Origin: Liolophura sinensis
Taxonomy: Eukaryota; Mollusca; Polyplacophora; Chitonida; Chitonidae
Assembly (NCBI RefSeq): GCF_032854445.1
Contig: NW_027018340.1
Coordinates: forward strand, 1-38,661
Direction: 5' to 3'
Length of the DNA: 38,661 nucleotides
Below are positions 25,973-36,891 of this stretch, one piece after another. Under the pieces are notes generated by a model. That model made no database searches. It saw nothing but the letters and a program-made list of their open reading frames with translations, and had not been told where the DNA came from. The translations under genes and the position numbers were made by a program. Each line of letters starts with the position of its first letter. Position 1 is the stretch's first letter.

Positions 25973-28030
25973 GCCCAGCAACGCCTCTTACTCCATGGAA
26001 ACCAGGGAAGTTGGCAATTTTTCAACAGCTGCCGATGCCTGGCTCAATTCCGCATCTTTTGGCACCTTACTGAAGTGGGTCAGTGTTCAGTTGTACTTTT
26101 TACAGCAGACTGTATTCAAGTACCTTGTGTTCTTCTCACGTACAAATGGTGTGGTTTTTCCTACACGTAGATAAAGACATTGAGATTGTCTTGCACTTAG
26201 AAGTAAGGCAATTGCTGGGTGAGTTAAATGGGCTGAGCACCAAAGATTTGACGTCTTCTGGGCTACCGAAGGGCACATAACGTATAGTCAAAAGTTGAAT
26301 ATAGTATGACCAGTCGCGATTGTACAGAGTACAGTGTAGCCGATTTCAATTAACAAAAAGACCAGGCAAAAATGCAAAAGTGGAAAAACTGTTCCAGTGC
26401 TGCTGTAAGATGCTAATCCGACGTATTTTGTGACGACAAATCGAATGGTGCAAACCGCGTTGCTCTCCGACTAATACTTTTGCCTGTAACGACAATTGAA
26501 TGATCATTTATGTCATAATCACGTGCACAGCAACGGCTCTTACTCCATGGAAACCAGGGAAACTGGCAATTTTTCAAGAGCTGCCGATACCTGGCCCAAG
26601 TCCGCATCTTTTGGCACCTTATAAATGTGGGTCTGTGGTCAGTTGTACTTTTTTACAGCAGACTGTATCAAGTACCTTGTGTTTTTCACGTACAAATGGT
26701 GTGGTTTTTCTACACGTAGATAAAGACATTGAGAATGTCTTGGACTGAGAAGTAAGGCAATTGCTGGGTGAGTTAAATGTGCTTGGCCAAAGATTTGACG
26801 TCTCTGGACTACCGAAGGGCACATAACTTATAGTCAAAAGTTGAATATAGTAATGACCAGTCGCGATTGTACAGAGTACAGTGTAGCCGATTTCAATTAA
26901 CAAAAACACCAGGTAAAAATGCAAAAGTGGAAAAACTGTTCAGTGCTGCTGGTAAGAGGCTAATCCGACGTATTTTGTGACGAGAAATCGAATGATGCAA
27001 ACCGCGTTGCTCTCCGACCAATACTTTTGGCTGTAGTGACAATTGAATGATCATTTATGTCATAATCACGTGCCCAGCAACGGCTCTTACTCCATGGAAA
27101 CCAGCGATATTTGCAATTTTGCAACAGCTGCCGATGCCTGGCTCAATTCCGCATCTTTTGGCACCTTACTGAAGTGGGTCAGTGTTCAGTTGTACTTTTT
27201 ACAGCAGACTGTATCAAGTACCTTGTGTTTCTCACGTACAAATGGTGTGGTTTTTCTACACGTAGATAAAGACATTGAGATTGTCTTGCACTTAGAAGTA
27301 AGACAATTGAGATTGTGAGTTAATGTGCTTAGCCCAAAGATTTGACGTCTTCTGGGCTACCGAAGGGCACATAACTTATAGTCAAAAGTTGAATATAGTA
27401 ATGACCAGTCGCGATTGTACAGAGTACAGTGTAGCCGATTTCAATTAACAAAAAGACCAGGCAAAAACGCAAAATTGGAAAAAATTGTTCCAGTGCAGCT
27501 GGTAAGAGGCTAATCCGACGTATTTTGTGACGAGAAATCGAATGGTGCAAACCGCGTTACTCTCCGACCAATACTTTTCCAGTAGCGACAATTGAATGCT
27601 CATTTATGTCATAATCACGTGCACAGCAACGGCTCTTACTCCATGGAAACCAGGGAAATTGGCAATTTTTCAACAGCTGCCGATACCTGGCCCAATTCCG
27701 CATCTTTTGGCACCTTATAATGTGGGTCTGTGGTCAGTTGTACTTTTTACAGCAGACTGTATCAAGTACCTTGTGTTTTTTATGTACAAATGGGTGTGGT
27801 TTTTCTACACGTAGATAAGACATTGAGATTGTCTTGGACTGAGAAGTAAGACAATTGCTGGGTGAGTTAAATGGGCTTAGCCCAAAGATTTGACGTCTTC
27901 TGGGCTACCAAAGGCACATAACTTATAGTCCAAAAGTTGAATATAGTAATGACCAGTCGCGATTGTACAGAGTACAGTGTAGCCGATTTCAATTAACAAA
28001 AAGACCAGGTAAAAATGCAAAGTGGAAAAA

Positions 28031-31000
28031 CTGTTCCAGTGCTGCTGGTAAGAGGCTAATCCGACGTATTTTGTGACGAGAAATCGAATGGTGCAAACCG
28101 CGTTGCTCTCCGACCAATACTTTTTTTTTGGCTGTAGTGACAATTGAATGATCATTTATGTCATAATCACGTGCCCAGCAACGGCTCTTACTCCATGGAA
28201 ACCAGGGAAATTTGCAATTTTTCAACAGCTGCCGATGCCTGGCTCAATTCCGCATCTTTTGGCACCTTACTGAAGTGGGTCAATGTTCAGTTGTACTTTT
28301 TACAGCAGACTGTATCAAGTACCTTGTGTTTCTCACGTACAAATGGTGTGGTTTTTCTACACGTAGAATAAAGACATTGAGATTGTCTTGCACTTAGAAT
28401 GTAAGGCAAATTGCTGGGTGAGTTAAATGGGCTTAGCCCAAAGATTTCAGGTTTTCTGGGCTACCGAAGGGCACATAACTTATAGTCAAAAGTTGAATAT
28501 AGTAATGACCAGTCGCGATTGTACAGAGTACAGTGTAGCCGATTTCAATTAACAAAAAGACCAGGCAAAAATGCAAAAGTGGAAAAACTGTTCCAGTGCT
28601 GCTGGTAAGACGCTTTTGGCTGTAGTGACAATTGAATGATCATTTATGTCATAATCACGTGCCCAGCAACGGCTCTTACTCCATGGAAACCAGGGAAATT
28701 TGCAATTTTTCAACAGCTGCCGATGCCTGGCTCAATTCCGCGTCTTTTGGCACCTTACTGAAGTGGGTCAGTGTTCAGTTGTACTTTTTACAGCAGACTG
28801 TATCAAGTACCTTGTGTTTTTTATGTACAAATGGTCTGGTTTTTCTACACCTAAATAAAGACATTGAGATTGTCTTGCACTTAGAAGTAAGGCAATTGCT
28901 GGGTGAGTTAAATGGGCTTAGCCCAAGATTTCAGGTCTTCTGGGCTACCGAAGGGCACATAAACTTATAGTCAAAAGTTGAATATAGTAATGACCAGTCG
29001 CGATTGTACAGAGTACAGTGTAGCCGATTTCAATTAACAAAAAGACCAGGCAAAAACGCAAAATTATAAAATTGTTCCAGTGCTGCTGGTAAGAGGCTAA
29101 TCCGACGTATTTTGTGACGACAAATCAAATGGTGCAAACCGCGTTACTCTCCGACCAATACTTTTGCCTGTAGCGACAACTGAATGATCATTTATGTCAT
29201 AATCACGTGCACAGCAACGGCTCTTACTCCATGGAAACCAGGAAATTGGCAATTTTTCAACAGCTGCCGATACCTGGCTCAATTCCGCATCTTTTGGCAC
29301 CTTATAAATGTGGGTCTGTGGTCAGTTGTACTTTTTACAGCAGACTGTATCAAGTACCTTGTGTTTTTTTATGTACAAATGGTGTGGTTTTTTCTACACG
29401 TAGATAAAGGACATTGAGATTGTCTTGGACTGAGAAGTAAGACAATTGCTGGGTGAGTTAAATGGGCTTAGCCCAAAAGATTTGACGTCTTCTGGGCTAC
29501 CAAAGGGCACATAACTTATAGTCAAAAGTTGAATATAGTAATGACCAGTCCGCGATTGTACAGAGTACAGTGTAGCCGATTTTAATTAACAAAAAGACCA
29601 GGTAAAAATGCAAAAGTGGAAAAACTGTTCCAGTGCTGCTGGTAAGAGGCTAATCCGACGTATTTTGTGACGACAAATCAAATGGTGCAATCCGCGTTGC
29701 TCTCCGACCAATACTTTTGGCTGTAGTGACAATTGAATTATCATTTATGTCATAATCACGTGCCCAGCAACGGCTCTTACTCCATGAAAACCAGGGAAAT
29801 TTGCAATTTTTTAACAGCTGCCGATGCCTGGCCCAATTCCGCATCTTTTGGCACCTTATAAATGTGGGTCAGTGTTCAGTTGTACTTTTTACAGCAGACT
29901 GTATCAAGTACCTTGTGTTTTTCATGTACAAATGGTGTGGTTTTTCTACACGTAGATAAAGACATTGAGATTGTCTTGCACTTAGAAGTAAGGGAATTGC
30001 TGGGTGAGTTAAATGGGCTTGGCCCAAAGATTTGACGTCTTCTGGGCTACCGAAGGGCACATAACTTATAGTCAAAAGTTGAATATAGTAATGACCAGTC
30101 GCGATTGTACAGAGTACAGTGTAGCCGATTTCAATTAACAAAAAGACCAGGCAAAAACGCAAAATTGGAAAATTTGTTCCAGTGCTGCTGGTAAAAGGCT
30201 AATCCGACGTATTTGTGACGAGAAATCGAATGGTGCAAACCGCGTTGCCCTCCGACCAATACTTTTGCCTGAAGCGACAATTGAATGATCATTTATGTCA
30301 TAATCACGTGCACAGCAACGGGTCTTACTCCATGGAAACCAGGAAATTGGCAATTTTTCAACAGCTGCCGATACCTGGCCCAATTCCGCATCTTTTGGCA
30401 CCTTATAAATGTGGGTCTGTGGTCAGTTGTACTTTTTACAGCAGACTGTATCAAGTACCTTGTGTTTTTTATGTACAAATGGTGTGGTTTTTCTACACGT
30501 AGATAAAGACATTGAGATTGTCTTGCACTTAGAAGTAAGACAATTGCTGGGTGAGTTAAATGGGCTTAGCCCAAAGATTTCAGGTCTTCTGGCTACCGAA
30601 GGGCAAATAACTTATAGTCAAAAGTTGAATATAGTAATGACCAGTCGCGATTGTACAGAGTACAGTGTAGCCGATTTCAATTAACAAAATGAACAGGCAA
30701 AATGCAAAAGTGGAAAAACTGTTCCAGTGCTGCTGGTAAGAGGCTAATCCGACGTATTTTGTGACGAGAAATCGAATGGTGGAATCCGCGTTGCTCTCCG
30801 ACCAATACTTTTGGCTGTAGCGACAATTGAATGATCATTGATGTCATAATCACGTGCCCAAAAACGGCTCTTACTCCATGGAAACCAGGGAAATTTGCAA
30901 TTTTTTAACAGCTGCCGATGCCTGGCCCAATTCCGCATCTTTTGACACCTTATAAATGTGGGTCAGTGTTCAGTTGTACTTTTTTACAGCAGACTGTATC

Positions 31001-32550
31001 AAGTACCTTGTGTTTTTTATGTACAAATGGTGTGGTTTTTCTACACGTAGATAAAGACATTGAGATTGTCTTGCACTTAGAAGTAAGGCAATTGCTGGGT
31101 GAGTTAAATGAGCTTGGCCCAAAGATTTGACGTCTTCTGGGCTACCGAAGGGCACATAACTTATAGTCAAAAGTTGAATATAGTAATGACCAGTCGCGAT
31201 TGTACAGAGTACAGTGTAGCCGATTTCAATTAACAAAAAGACCAGGCAAGAACGCAAAATTGGAAAATTTGTTCCAGTGCTGCTGGTAAAAGGCTAATCC
31301 GACGTATTTTGTGACGACAAATCGAATGGTGCAAACCGCGTTGCCCTCCGACCAATACTTTTGCCTGTAGCGACAATTGAATGATCATTTATGTCATAAT
31401 CACGTGCACAGCAACGGCTCTTACTCCATGGAAACCAGGGAAATTTGCAATTTTTCAACAGCTGCCGATACCTGGCCCAATTCCGCATCTTTTGGCACCT
31501 TATAAATGTGGGTCTGTGGTCAGTTGTACTTTTTACAGCAGACTGTATCAAGTACCTTGTGTTTTTTATGTACAAATGGTGTGGTTTTTCTACACGTAGA
31601 TAAAGACATTGAGATTGTCTTGCACTTAGAAGTAAGACAATTGCTGGTGAGTTAAATGGGCTTAGCCAAAGATTTGACGTCTTCTGGGCTACCGAAGGGC
31701 ACATAACTTATAGTCAAAAGTTGAATATAGTAATGACCAGTCGTGATTGTACAGAGTACAGTGTAGCCGATTTCAATTAACAAAAAGAACAGGTAAAAAT
31801 GCAAAAGTGGAAAAACTGTTCCAGTGCTGCTGGTAAAAGGCTAATCCGACGTATTTTGTGACGAGAAATCGAATGGTGCAAACCGCGTTGCTCTCCGACC
31901 AATACTTTTGGCTGTAGTGACAATTGAATGATCATTTATGTCATAATCACGTGCCCAGCAACGGCTCTTACTCCATGGAAACCAGGGAAATTTGCAATTT
32001 TTCAACAGCTGCCGATGCCTGTCTCAATTCCGCATCTTTTGGCACCTTACTGAAGTGGGTCAGTGTTCAGTTGTACTTTTTACAGCAGACTGTATCAAGT
32101 ACCTTGTGTTTTTCACGTACAAATGGTGTGGTTTTTCTACACGTAGATAAAGACATTGAGATTGTCTTGCACTTAGAAGTAAGGCAATTGCTGGGTGAGT
32201 TAAATGGGCTTGGCCCAAAGATTTGACGTCTTCTGGGCTACCGAAGGGCACATAACTTATAGTCAAAAGTTGAATATAGTAATGACCAGTCGCGATTGTA
32301 CAGAGTACAGTGTAGCCGATTTCAATTAACAAAAAGACCAGGCAAAAACGCAAAATTGGAAAATTTGTTCCAGTGCTGCTGGTTTGAGGCTAATCCGACG
32401 TATTTTGTGACGACAAATCGAATGGTGCAATCCGCGTTGCTCTCCGACCAATACTTTTCCCTGTAGCGACAATTGAATGATCATTTATGTCATAATCACG
32501 TGCACAGCAACGGCTCTTACTCCATGGAATCCAGGGAAATTTGCAATTTT
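28031..32550. repeat. Alternating two-class dimer region
   Basis: Anchors alternate strictly. The GTGCCC class (A) is at 28659, 29760, 30854 and 31951; the GTGCAC class (C) is at 29207, 30308, 31404 and 32500. Other sites vary with the anchor. Class C has CTTTTGCCTG (or CCCTG) upstream, GATACCTGG, and TTATAAATGTGGGTCTGTGG. Class A has CTTTTGGCTG, GATGCCTG, and GGGTCAGTGTTCAG. The period is therefore about 1,095 bp, a dimeric higher-order repeat. The same alternation runs through 12598, 13147, 13698, 14242 and through 26523, 27070, 27619, 28171, so the dimer form is found at the right-hand end of both large blocks. Confidence 0.88.
28171..28658. repeat. Truncated monomer (488 bp) with a deletion junction
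   Basis: The normal run GCTGGTAAGAGGCTAATCC to CCAATACTTTTGG is replaced by GCTGGTAAGA joined directly to CGCTTTTGGC at 28,610/28,611. About 64 bp are missing, including CCGACGTATTTTG and GCTCTCCGACC. The dyad cluster downstream is intact. Three one-base insertions (GTAGAATAAAG, AGAATGTAAGG, GCAAATTGC) explain the net length. This is the only large intra-monomer deletion in the window. Confidence 0.92.
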
Positions 32551-32739
32551 TCAACAGCTGCCGATACCTGGCCCAATTCCGCATCTTTTGGCACCTTATA
32601 AATGTGGGTCTGTGGTCAGTTGTACTTTTTACAGCAGACTGTATCAAGTACCTTGTGTTTTTTATGTACAAATGGTGTGGTTTTTCTACACGTAGGTAAA
32701 GACATTGAGATTGTCTTGCACTTAGAAGTAGGCAATTGC

Positions 32740-34530
32740 TGGGTGAGTTAAATGGGCTTGGCCCAAAGATTTGACGTCTTCTGGCTACCGAAGGGCACAT
32801 AACTTATAGTCAAAAGTTGAATATAGTAATGACCAGTCGCGATTGTACAAAGTACAGTGTAGCCGATTTCAATTAACAAAAAGACCAGGCAAAAACGCAA
32901 ATTGGAAAATTTGTTCCAGTGCTGCTGGTAAGAGGCTAATCCGACGTATTTTGTGACGACAAATCGAATGGTGCAAACCGCGTTGCCCTCCGATCAATAC
33001 TTTTGCCTGTAGCGACAATTGAATGATCATTTATGTCATAATCACGTGCACAGCAACGGCTCTTACTCCATGGAAACCAGGGAAATTTGCAATTTTTCAA
33101 CAGCTGCCGATACCTGGCCCAATTCCGCATCTTTTGGCACCTTATAAATGTGGGTCTGTGGTCAGTTGTACTTTTTACAGCAGACTGTATCAAGTACCTT
33201 GTGTTTTTTATGTACAAATGGTGTGGTTTTTCTACACGTAGATAAAGACATTGAGATTGTCTTGCACTTAGAAGTAAGACAATTGCTGGGTGAGTTAAAT
33301 GGGCTTAGCCCAAAGATTTGACGTCTTCTGGGCTACCGAAGGGCACATAACTTATAGTCAAAAGTTGAATATAGTAATGACCACTCGCGATTGTACAGAG
33401 TACAGTGTAGCCGATTTTCAATTAACAAAAAGACCAGGTAAAAATGCAAAAGTGGAAAAACTGTTCAAGTGCTGCTGGTAAGAGGCTAATCCGACGTATT
33501 TTGTGACGAGAAATCGAATGGTGCAAACCGCGTTGCTCTCCGACCAATACTTTTGCCTGTAGCGACAATTGAATGATCATTTATGTCATAATCACGTGCA
33601 CAGCAACGGCTCTTACTCCATGGAAACCAGGGAAATTGGCAATTTTTCAGCAGCTGCCGATTCCTGGCCCAATTCCGCATCTTTTGGCACCTTATAAATG
33701 TGGGTCTGTGGTCAGTTGTACTTTTTACAGCAGACTGTATCAAGTACCTTGTGTTTTTTATGTACAAATGGTGTGGTTTTTCTACACGTAGATAAAGACA
33801 TTGAGATTGTCTTGCACTTAAAAGTAAGACAATTGCTGGGTGAGTTAAATGGGCTTAGCCCAAAGATTTGACGTCTTCTGGGCTACCGAAGGGCACATAA
33901 CTTATAGTCAAAAGTTGAATATAGTAATGACCAGTCGCGATTGTACAGAGTACAGTGTAGCCGATTTCAATTAACAAAAAGACCAGGTAAAAATGCAAAA
34001 GTGGAAAAACTGTTCCAGTGCTGCTGGTAAGAGGCTAATCCGACGTATTTTGTGACGACAAATCGAATGGTGCAAACCGCGTTGCCCTCCGATCAATACT
34101 TTTGCCTGTAGCGACAATTGAATGATCATTTATGTCATAATCACGTGCACAGCAACGGCTCTTACTCCATGGAAACCAGGGAAATTTGCAATTTTGCAAC
34201 AGCTGCCGATACCTGGCTCAATTCCGCATCTTTTGGCACCTTATAAATGTGGGTCTGTGGTCAGTTGTACTTTTTACAGCAGACTGTATCAAGTACCTTG
34301 TGTTTTTTATGTACAAATGGTGTGGTTTTTCTACACGTAGATAAAGACATTGAGATTGTCTTGCACTTAGAAGTAAGACAATTGCTGGGTGAGTTAAATG
34401 GGCTTAGCCCAAAGATTTCAGGTCTTCTGGGCTACCGAAGGGCAAATAACTTATAGTCAAAAGTTGAATATAGTAATGACCAGTCGCGATTGTACAGAGT
34501 ACAGTGTAGCCGATTTCAATTAACAAAATG
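32740..34530. repeat. Seven-monomer-spaced duplication, first copy
   Basis: Matches 36,585 to about 38,375 with an offset of 3,845-3,846. Shared rare variants are CTCCGATCAATAC, GACCACTCGCG (33,380 and 37,226), CTGTTCAAGTG, TTCAGCAGCTGCCGATTCC, GGGCAAATAAC and AACAAAATGAACAGG. The left limit falls in the unit anchored at 32500, which is otherwise a different variant. Confidence 0.88.
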
Positions 34531-36312
34531 AACAGGCAAAAATGCAAAAGCGGAAAAACTGTTCCAGTGCTGCTGGTAAGAGACTAATCCGACGTATTTT
34601 TGTGACGAGAAATCGAATGGTGCAATCCGCGTTGCTCTCCGACCAATACTTTTGGCTGTAGCGACAATTGAATGACCATTTATGTCATAATTACGTGCCC
34701 AGCAACGGCTCTTACTCCATGGAAACCAGGGAAATTTGCAATTTTTCAACAGCTGCCGATGCCTTGCCCAATTCCGCATCTTTTGGCACCTTATTCATGT
34801 GGGTCTGTGGTCAGTTGTACTTTTTACAGCAGACTGTATCAAGTACCTTGTGTTTTTCACGTACAAATGGTGTGGTTTTTCTACACGTAGATAAAGACAT
34901 TGAGATTTTCTTGGACTTAGAAGTAAGACAATTGCTGGGTGAGTTTAAATGGACTTGGCCCAAAGATTTCAGGTCTTCTGGGCTACCGAAGGGCACATAA
35001 CTTATAGTCAAAAGTTGAATATAGTAATGACCAGTCGCGATTGTACAGAGTACAGTGTAGCCGATTTCAATTAACAAAAAGACCAGGCAAAAACGCAAAA
35101 TTGGAAAATTTGTTCCAGTGCTGCTGGTAAGAGGCTAATCCGACGTATTTTGTGACGACAAATCGAATGGTGCAAACCGCGTTGCTCTCCGACCAATACT
35201 TTTCCATGTAGCGACAATTGAATGATCATTTATGTCATAATCACGTGCACAGCAACGGCTCTTACTCCATGGAATCCAGGGAAATTTGCAATTTTTCAAC
35301 AGCTGCCGATACCTGGCCCAATTCCGCATCTTTTGGCACCTTATAAATGTGGGTCTGTGGTCAGTTGTACTTTTTACAGCAGACTGTATCAAGTACCTTG
35401 TGTTTTTTATGTACAAATGGTGTGGTTTTTCTACACGTAGGTAAAGACATTGAGATTGTCTTGCACTTAGAAGTAAGACAATTGCTGGGTGAGTTAAATG
35501 GGCTTAGCCCAAAGATTTGACGTCTTCTGGGCTACCGAAGGGCACATAACTTATAGTCAAAAGTTGAATATAGTAATGACCAGTCGCGATTGTACAGAGT
35601 ACAGTGTAGCCGATTTCAATTAACAAAAACACCAGGTAAAAATGCAAAAGTGGAAAAACTGTTCCAGTGCTGCTGGTAAGAGACTAATCCGACGTATTTT
35701 GTGACGAGAAATCGAATGGTGCAAACCGCGTTACTCTCCGACCAATACTTTTGGCTGTAGTGACAATTGGATGATCATTTATGTCATAATCACGTGCCCA
35801 GCAACGGCTCTTACTCCATGGAAACCAGTTAAATTTGCAATTTTTCAACAGCTGCCGATGCCTGGCTCAATTCCGCATCTTTTGGCATCTTACTGAAGTG
35901 GGTCAGTGTTCAGTTGTACTTTTTACAGCAGACTGTATCAAGTACCTTGTGTTTCTCACGTACAAATGGTGTGGTTTTTCTACACGTAGATAAAGACATT
36001 GAGATTGTCTTGGACTTAGAAGTAAGACAATTGCTGGGTGAGTTAAATGGGCTTGGCCCAAAGATTTCAGGTCTTCTGGGCTACCGAAGGGCACATAACT
36101 TATAATCAAAAGTTGAATATAGTAATGACCAGTCGCGATTGTACAGAGTACAGTGTAGCCGATTTCAATTAACAAAAAGACCAGGTAAAAATGCAAAAGA
36201 GGAAAAACTGTTCAAGTGCTGCTGGGAAGAGGCTAATCCGACGTATTTTGTGACGAGAAATCGAATGGTGCAAACCGCGTTGCTCTCCGACCAATACTTT
36301 TGGCTGTAGTGA

Positions 36313-36345
36313 CAATTGAATGATCATTTATGTCATAATCACGTG
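36313..36345. other. Dyad cluster (representative copy)
   Basis: Four perfect dyads lie in 33 bp: CAATTG (36313-36318), AATGATCATT (36319-36328), TTATG-T-CATAA (36328-36338) and CACGTG (36340-36345). The cluster recurs in most monomers. TTATGTCATAA is lost where the unit reads TTGATGTCATAA, mainly before 8 kb and at 14-17 kb. CACGTG is lost at 3557 and 19739 (CAAGTG), 1908, 8502 and their copies (TAACGTG), and 5206 and 7404 (AAACGTG). CACGTG is also the core of bHLH-type E-boxes; binding here is only a possibility. Confidence 0.85.
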
Positions 36346-36891
36346 CCCAGCAACGGCTCTTACTCCATGGAAACCAGGGAAATTTGCAATTTTTTAACAG
36401 CTGCCGATGCCTGGCCCAATTCCGCATCTTTTGGCACCTTATAAATGTGGGTCTGTGGTCAGTTGTACTTTTTACAGCAGACTGTATCAAGTACCTTGTG
36501 TTTTTTATGTACAAATGGTGTGGTTTTTCTACACGTAGATAAAGACATTGAGATTGTCTTGCACTTAGAAGTAAGACAATTGCTGGGTGAGTTAAATGGG
36601 CTTGGCCCAAAGATTTGACGTCTTCTGGGCTACCGAAGGGCACATAACTTATAGTCAAAAGTTGAATATAGTAATGACCAGTCGCGATTGTACAGAGTAC
36701 AGTGTAGCCGATTTCAATTAACAAAAAGACCAGGCAAAAACGCAAAATTGGAAAATTTGTTCCAGTGCTGCTGGTAAGAGGCTAATCCGACGTATTTTGT
36801 GACGACAAATCGAATGGTGCAAACCGCGTTGCCCTCCGATCAATACTTTTGCCTGTAGCGACAATTGAATGATCATTTATGTCATAATCAC
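36343..36891. repeat. Representative full-length monomer (549 bp)
   Basis: A clean example of the unit, counted from the anchor GTGC. In order it holds an NcoI-type CCATGG, a PvuII-type CAGCTG, the variable site TTATAAATGTGGGTCTG or TTACTGAAGTGGGTCAG, the near-invariant TACAGCAGACTGTATC segment, a large imperfect hairpin, TGGGCT(T)AGCCCA or a variant, GTAGCCGATTTC, an A-rich stretch around AAAAAGACCAGG, CCGACGTATTTTG, and the dyad cluster that leads to the next anchor. The start point is arbitrary because the array is continuous. No internal subrepeat of 183 bp is obvious by eye. Confidence 0.9.
36542..36580. other. Imperfect hairpin with competing arm (representative copy)
   Basis: ATTGTCTT (36553-36560) pairs with AAGACAAT (36573-36580), and inside it ACTT (36563-36566) pairs with AAGT (36569-36572), leaving a 2-nt bulge and a 2-nt loop (a larger loop in practice). 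An upstream AAGACA (36542-36547) can pair with the same TGTCTT, giving a second, exclusive hairpin. The element is present in most monomers; AAGGCAAT in many class-A units weakens one base pair. Confidence 0.75.

Larger units (their letters stand above)
16733..28030. repeat. Large duplicated block, copy 2 (five monomers fewer)
   Basis: This copy begins with the same diagnostic run as position 1 (AGTCAAATGTTG, then CCAATCGTGATGG) and follows copy 1 in the same order. Relative to copy 1 it lacks one monomer at about 17,104, three monomers within the unit 21,936-22,486, and one 612-bp monomer at about 23,830-23,905. From about 26,110 it accumulates one-base indels that copy 1 lacks. Its match to copy 1 fades between about 28,020 and 28,130, near a run of nine T at 28,121-28,129. 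Confidence 0.92.
26090..33420. other. Stretch rich in one-base indels (probable consensus error)
   Basis: Scattered single-base gains and losses, many in homopolymers, appear here. Examples: GTATTCAAGTACC (26,112), GAGCACCAAAG (26,235), TAGTATGACC (26,304), GCTGTAAGATG (26,402), ACGTCTCTGGAC (26,800), ATAATGTGGG (27,717), AAATGGGTGTGG (27,788), T9 (28,121), AGTCCGCGATTG (29,549), TCTTCTGGCTACC (30,587), GTAGGCAATTG (32,729). Large block 1 is clean at most of the corresponding sites. From about 33,420 the monomers are again regular. Confidence 0.7.
36233..36745 (-). other. Long minus-strand open frame, 170 codons, probably non-coding
   Basis: The longest open frame in the window, ending at a TAG inside the CTAATCCGACG site and covering 513 of the 549 bp. 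The monomer is 183 codons long, so the frame is kept from unit to unit. In most class-A monomers a TGA arises from GGGTCAGTG and closes it after about 97 codons from the start. I recognise no domain. A hydrophobic stretch near the start (FLVFLLIEIGY-like, residues 3-14) is the only notable feature. Compared with the matching frame at 12488-13000 I count about 23 base differences, of which about 15 change a residue, as expected without constraint. Many other monomers carry frameshifts. Confidence 0.3.

Noticed and set aside
34240-34256. TATA-box promoter at CTTATAAATGTGGG
   Set aside because: The motif belongs to one allelic state of a variable site (CTTATAAATG, CTTATTAATG, CTTACTGAAG). No other promoter element or downstream gene is present, and AT-rich repeats give such matches by chance.
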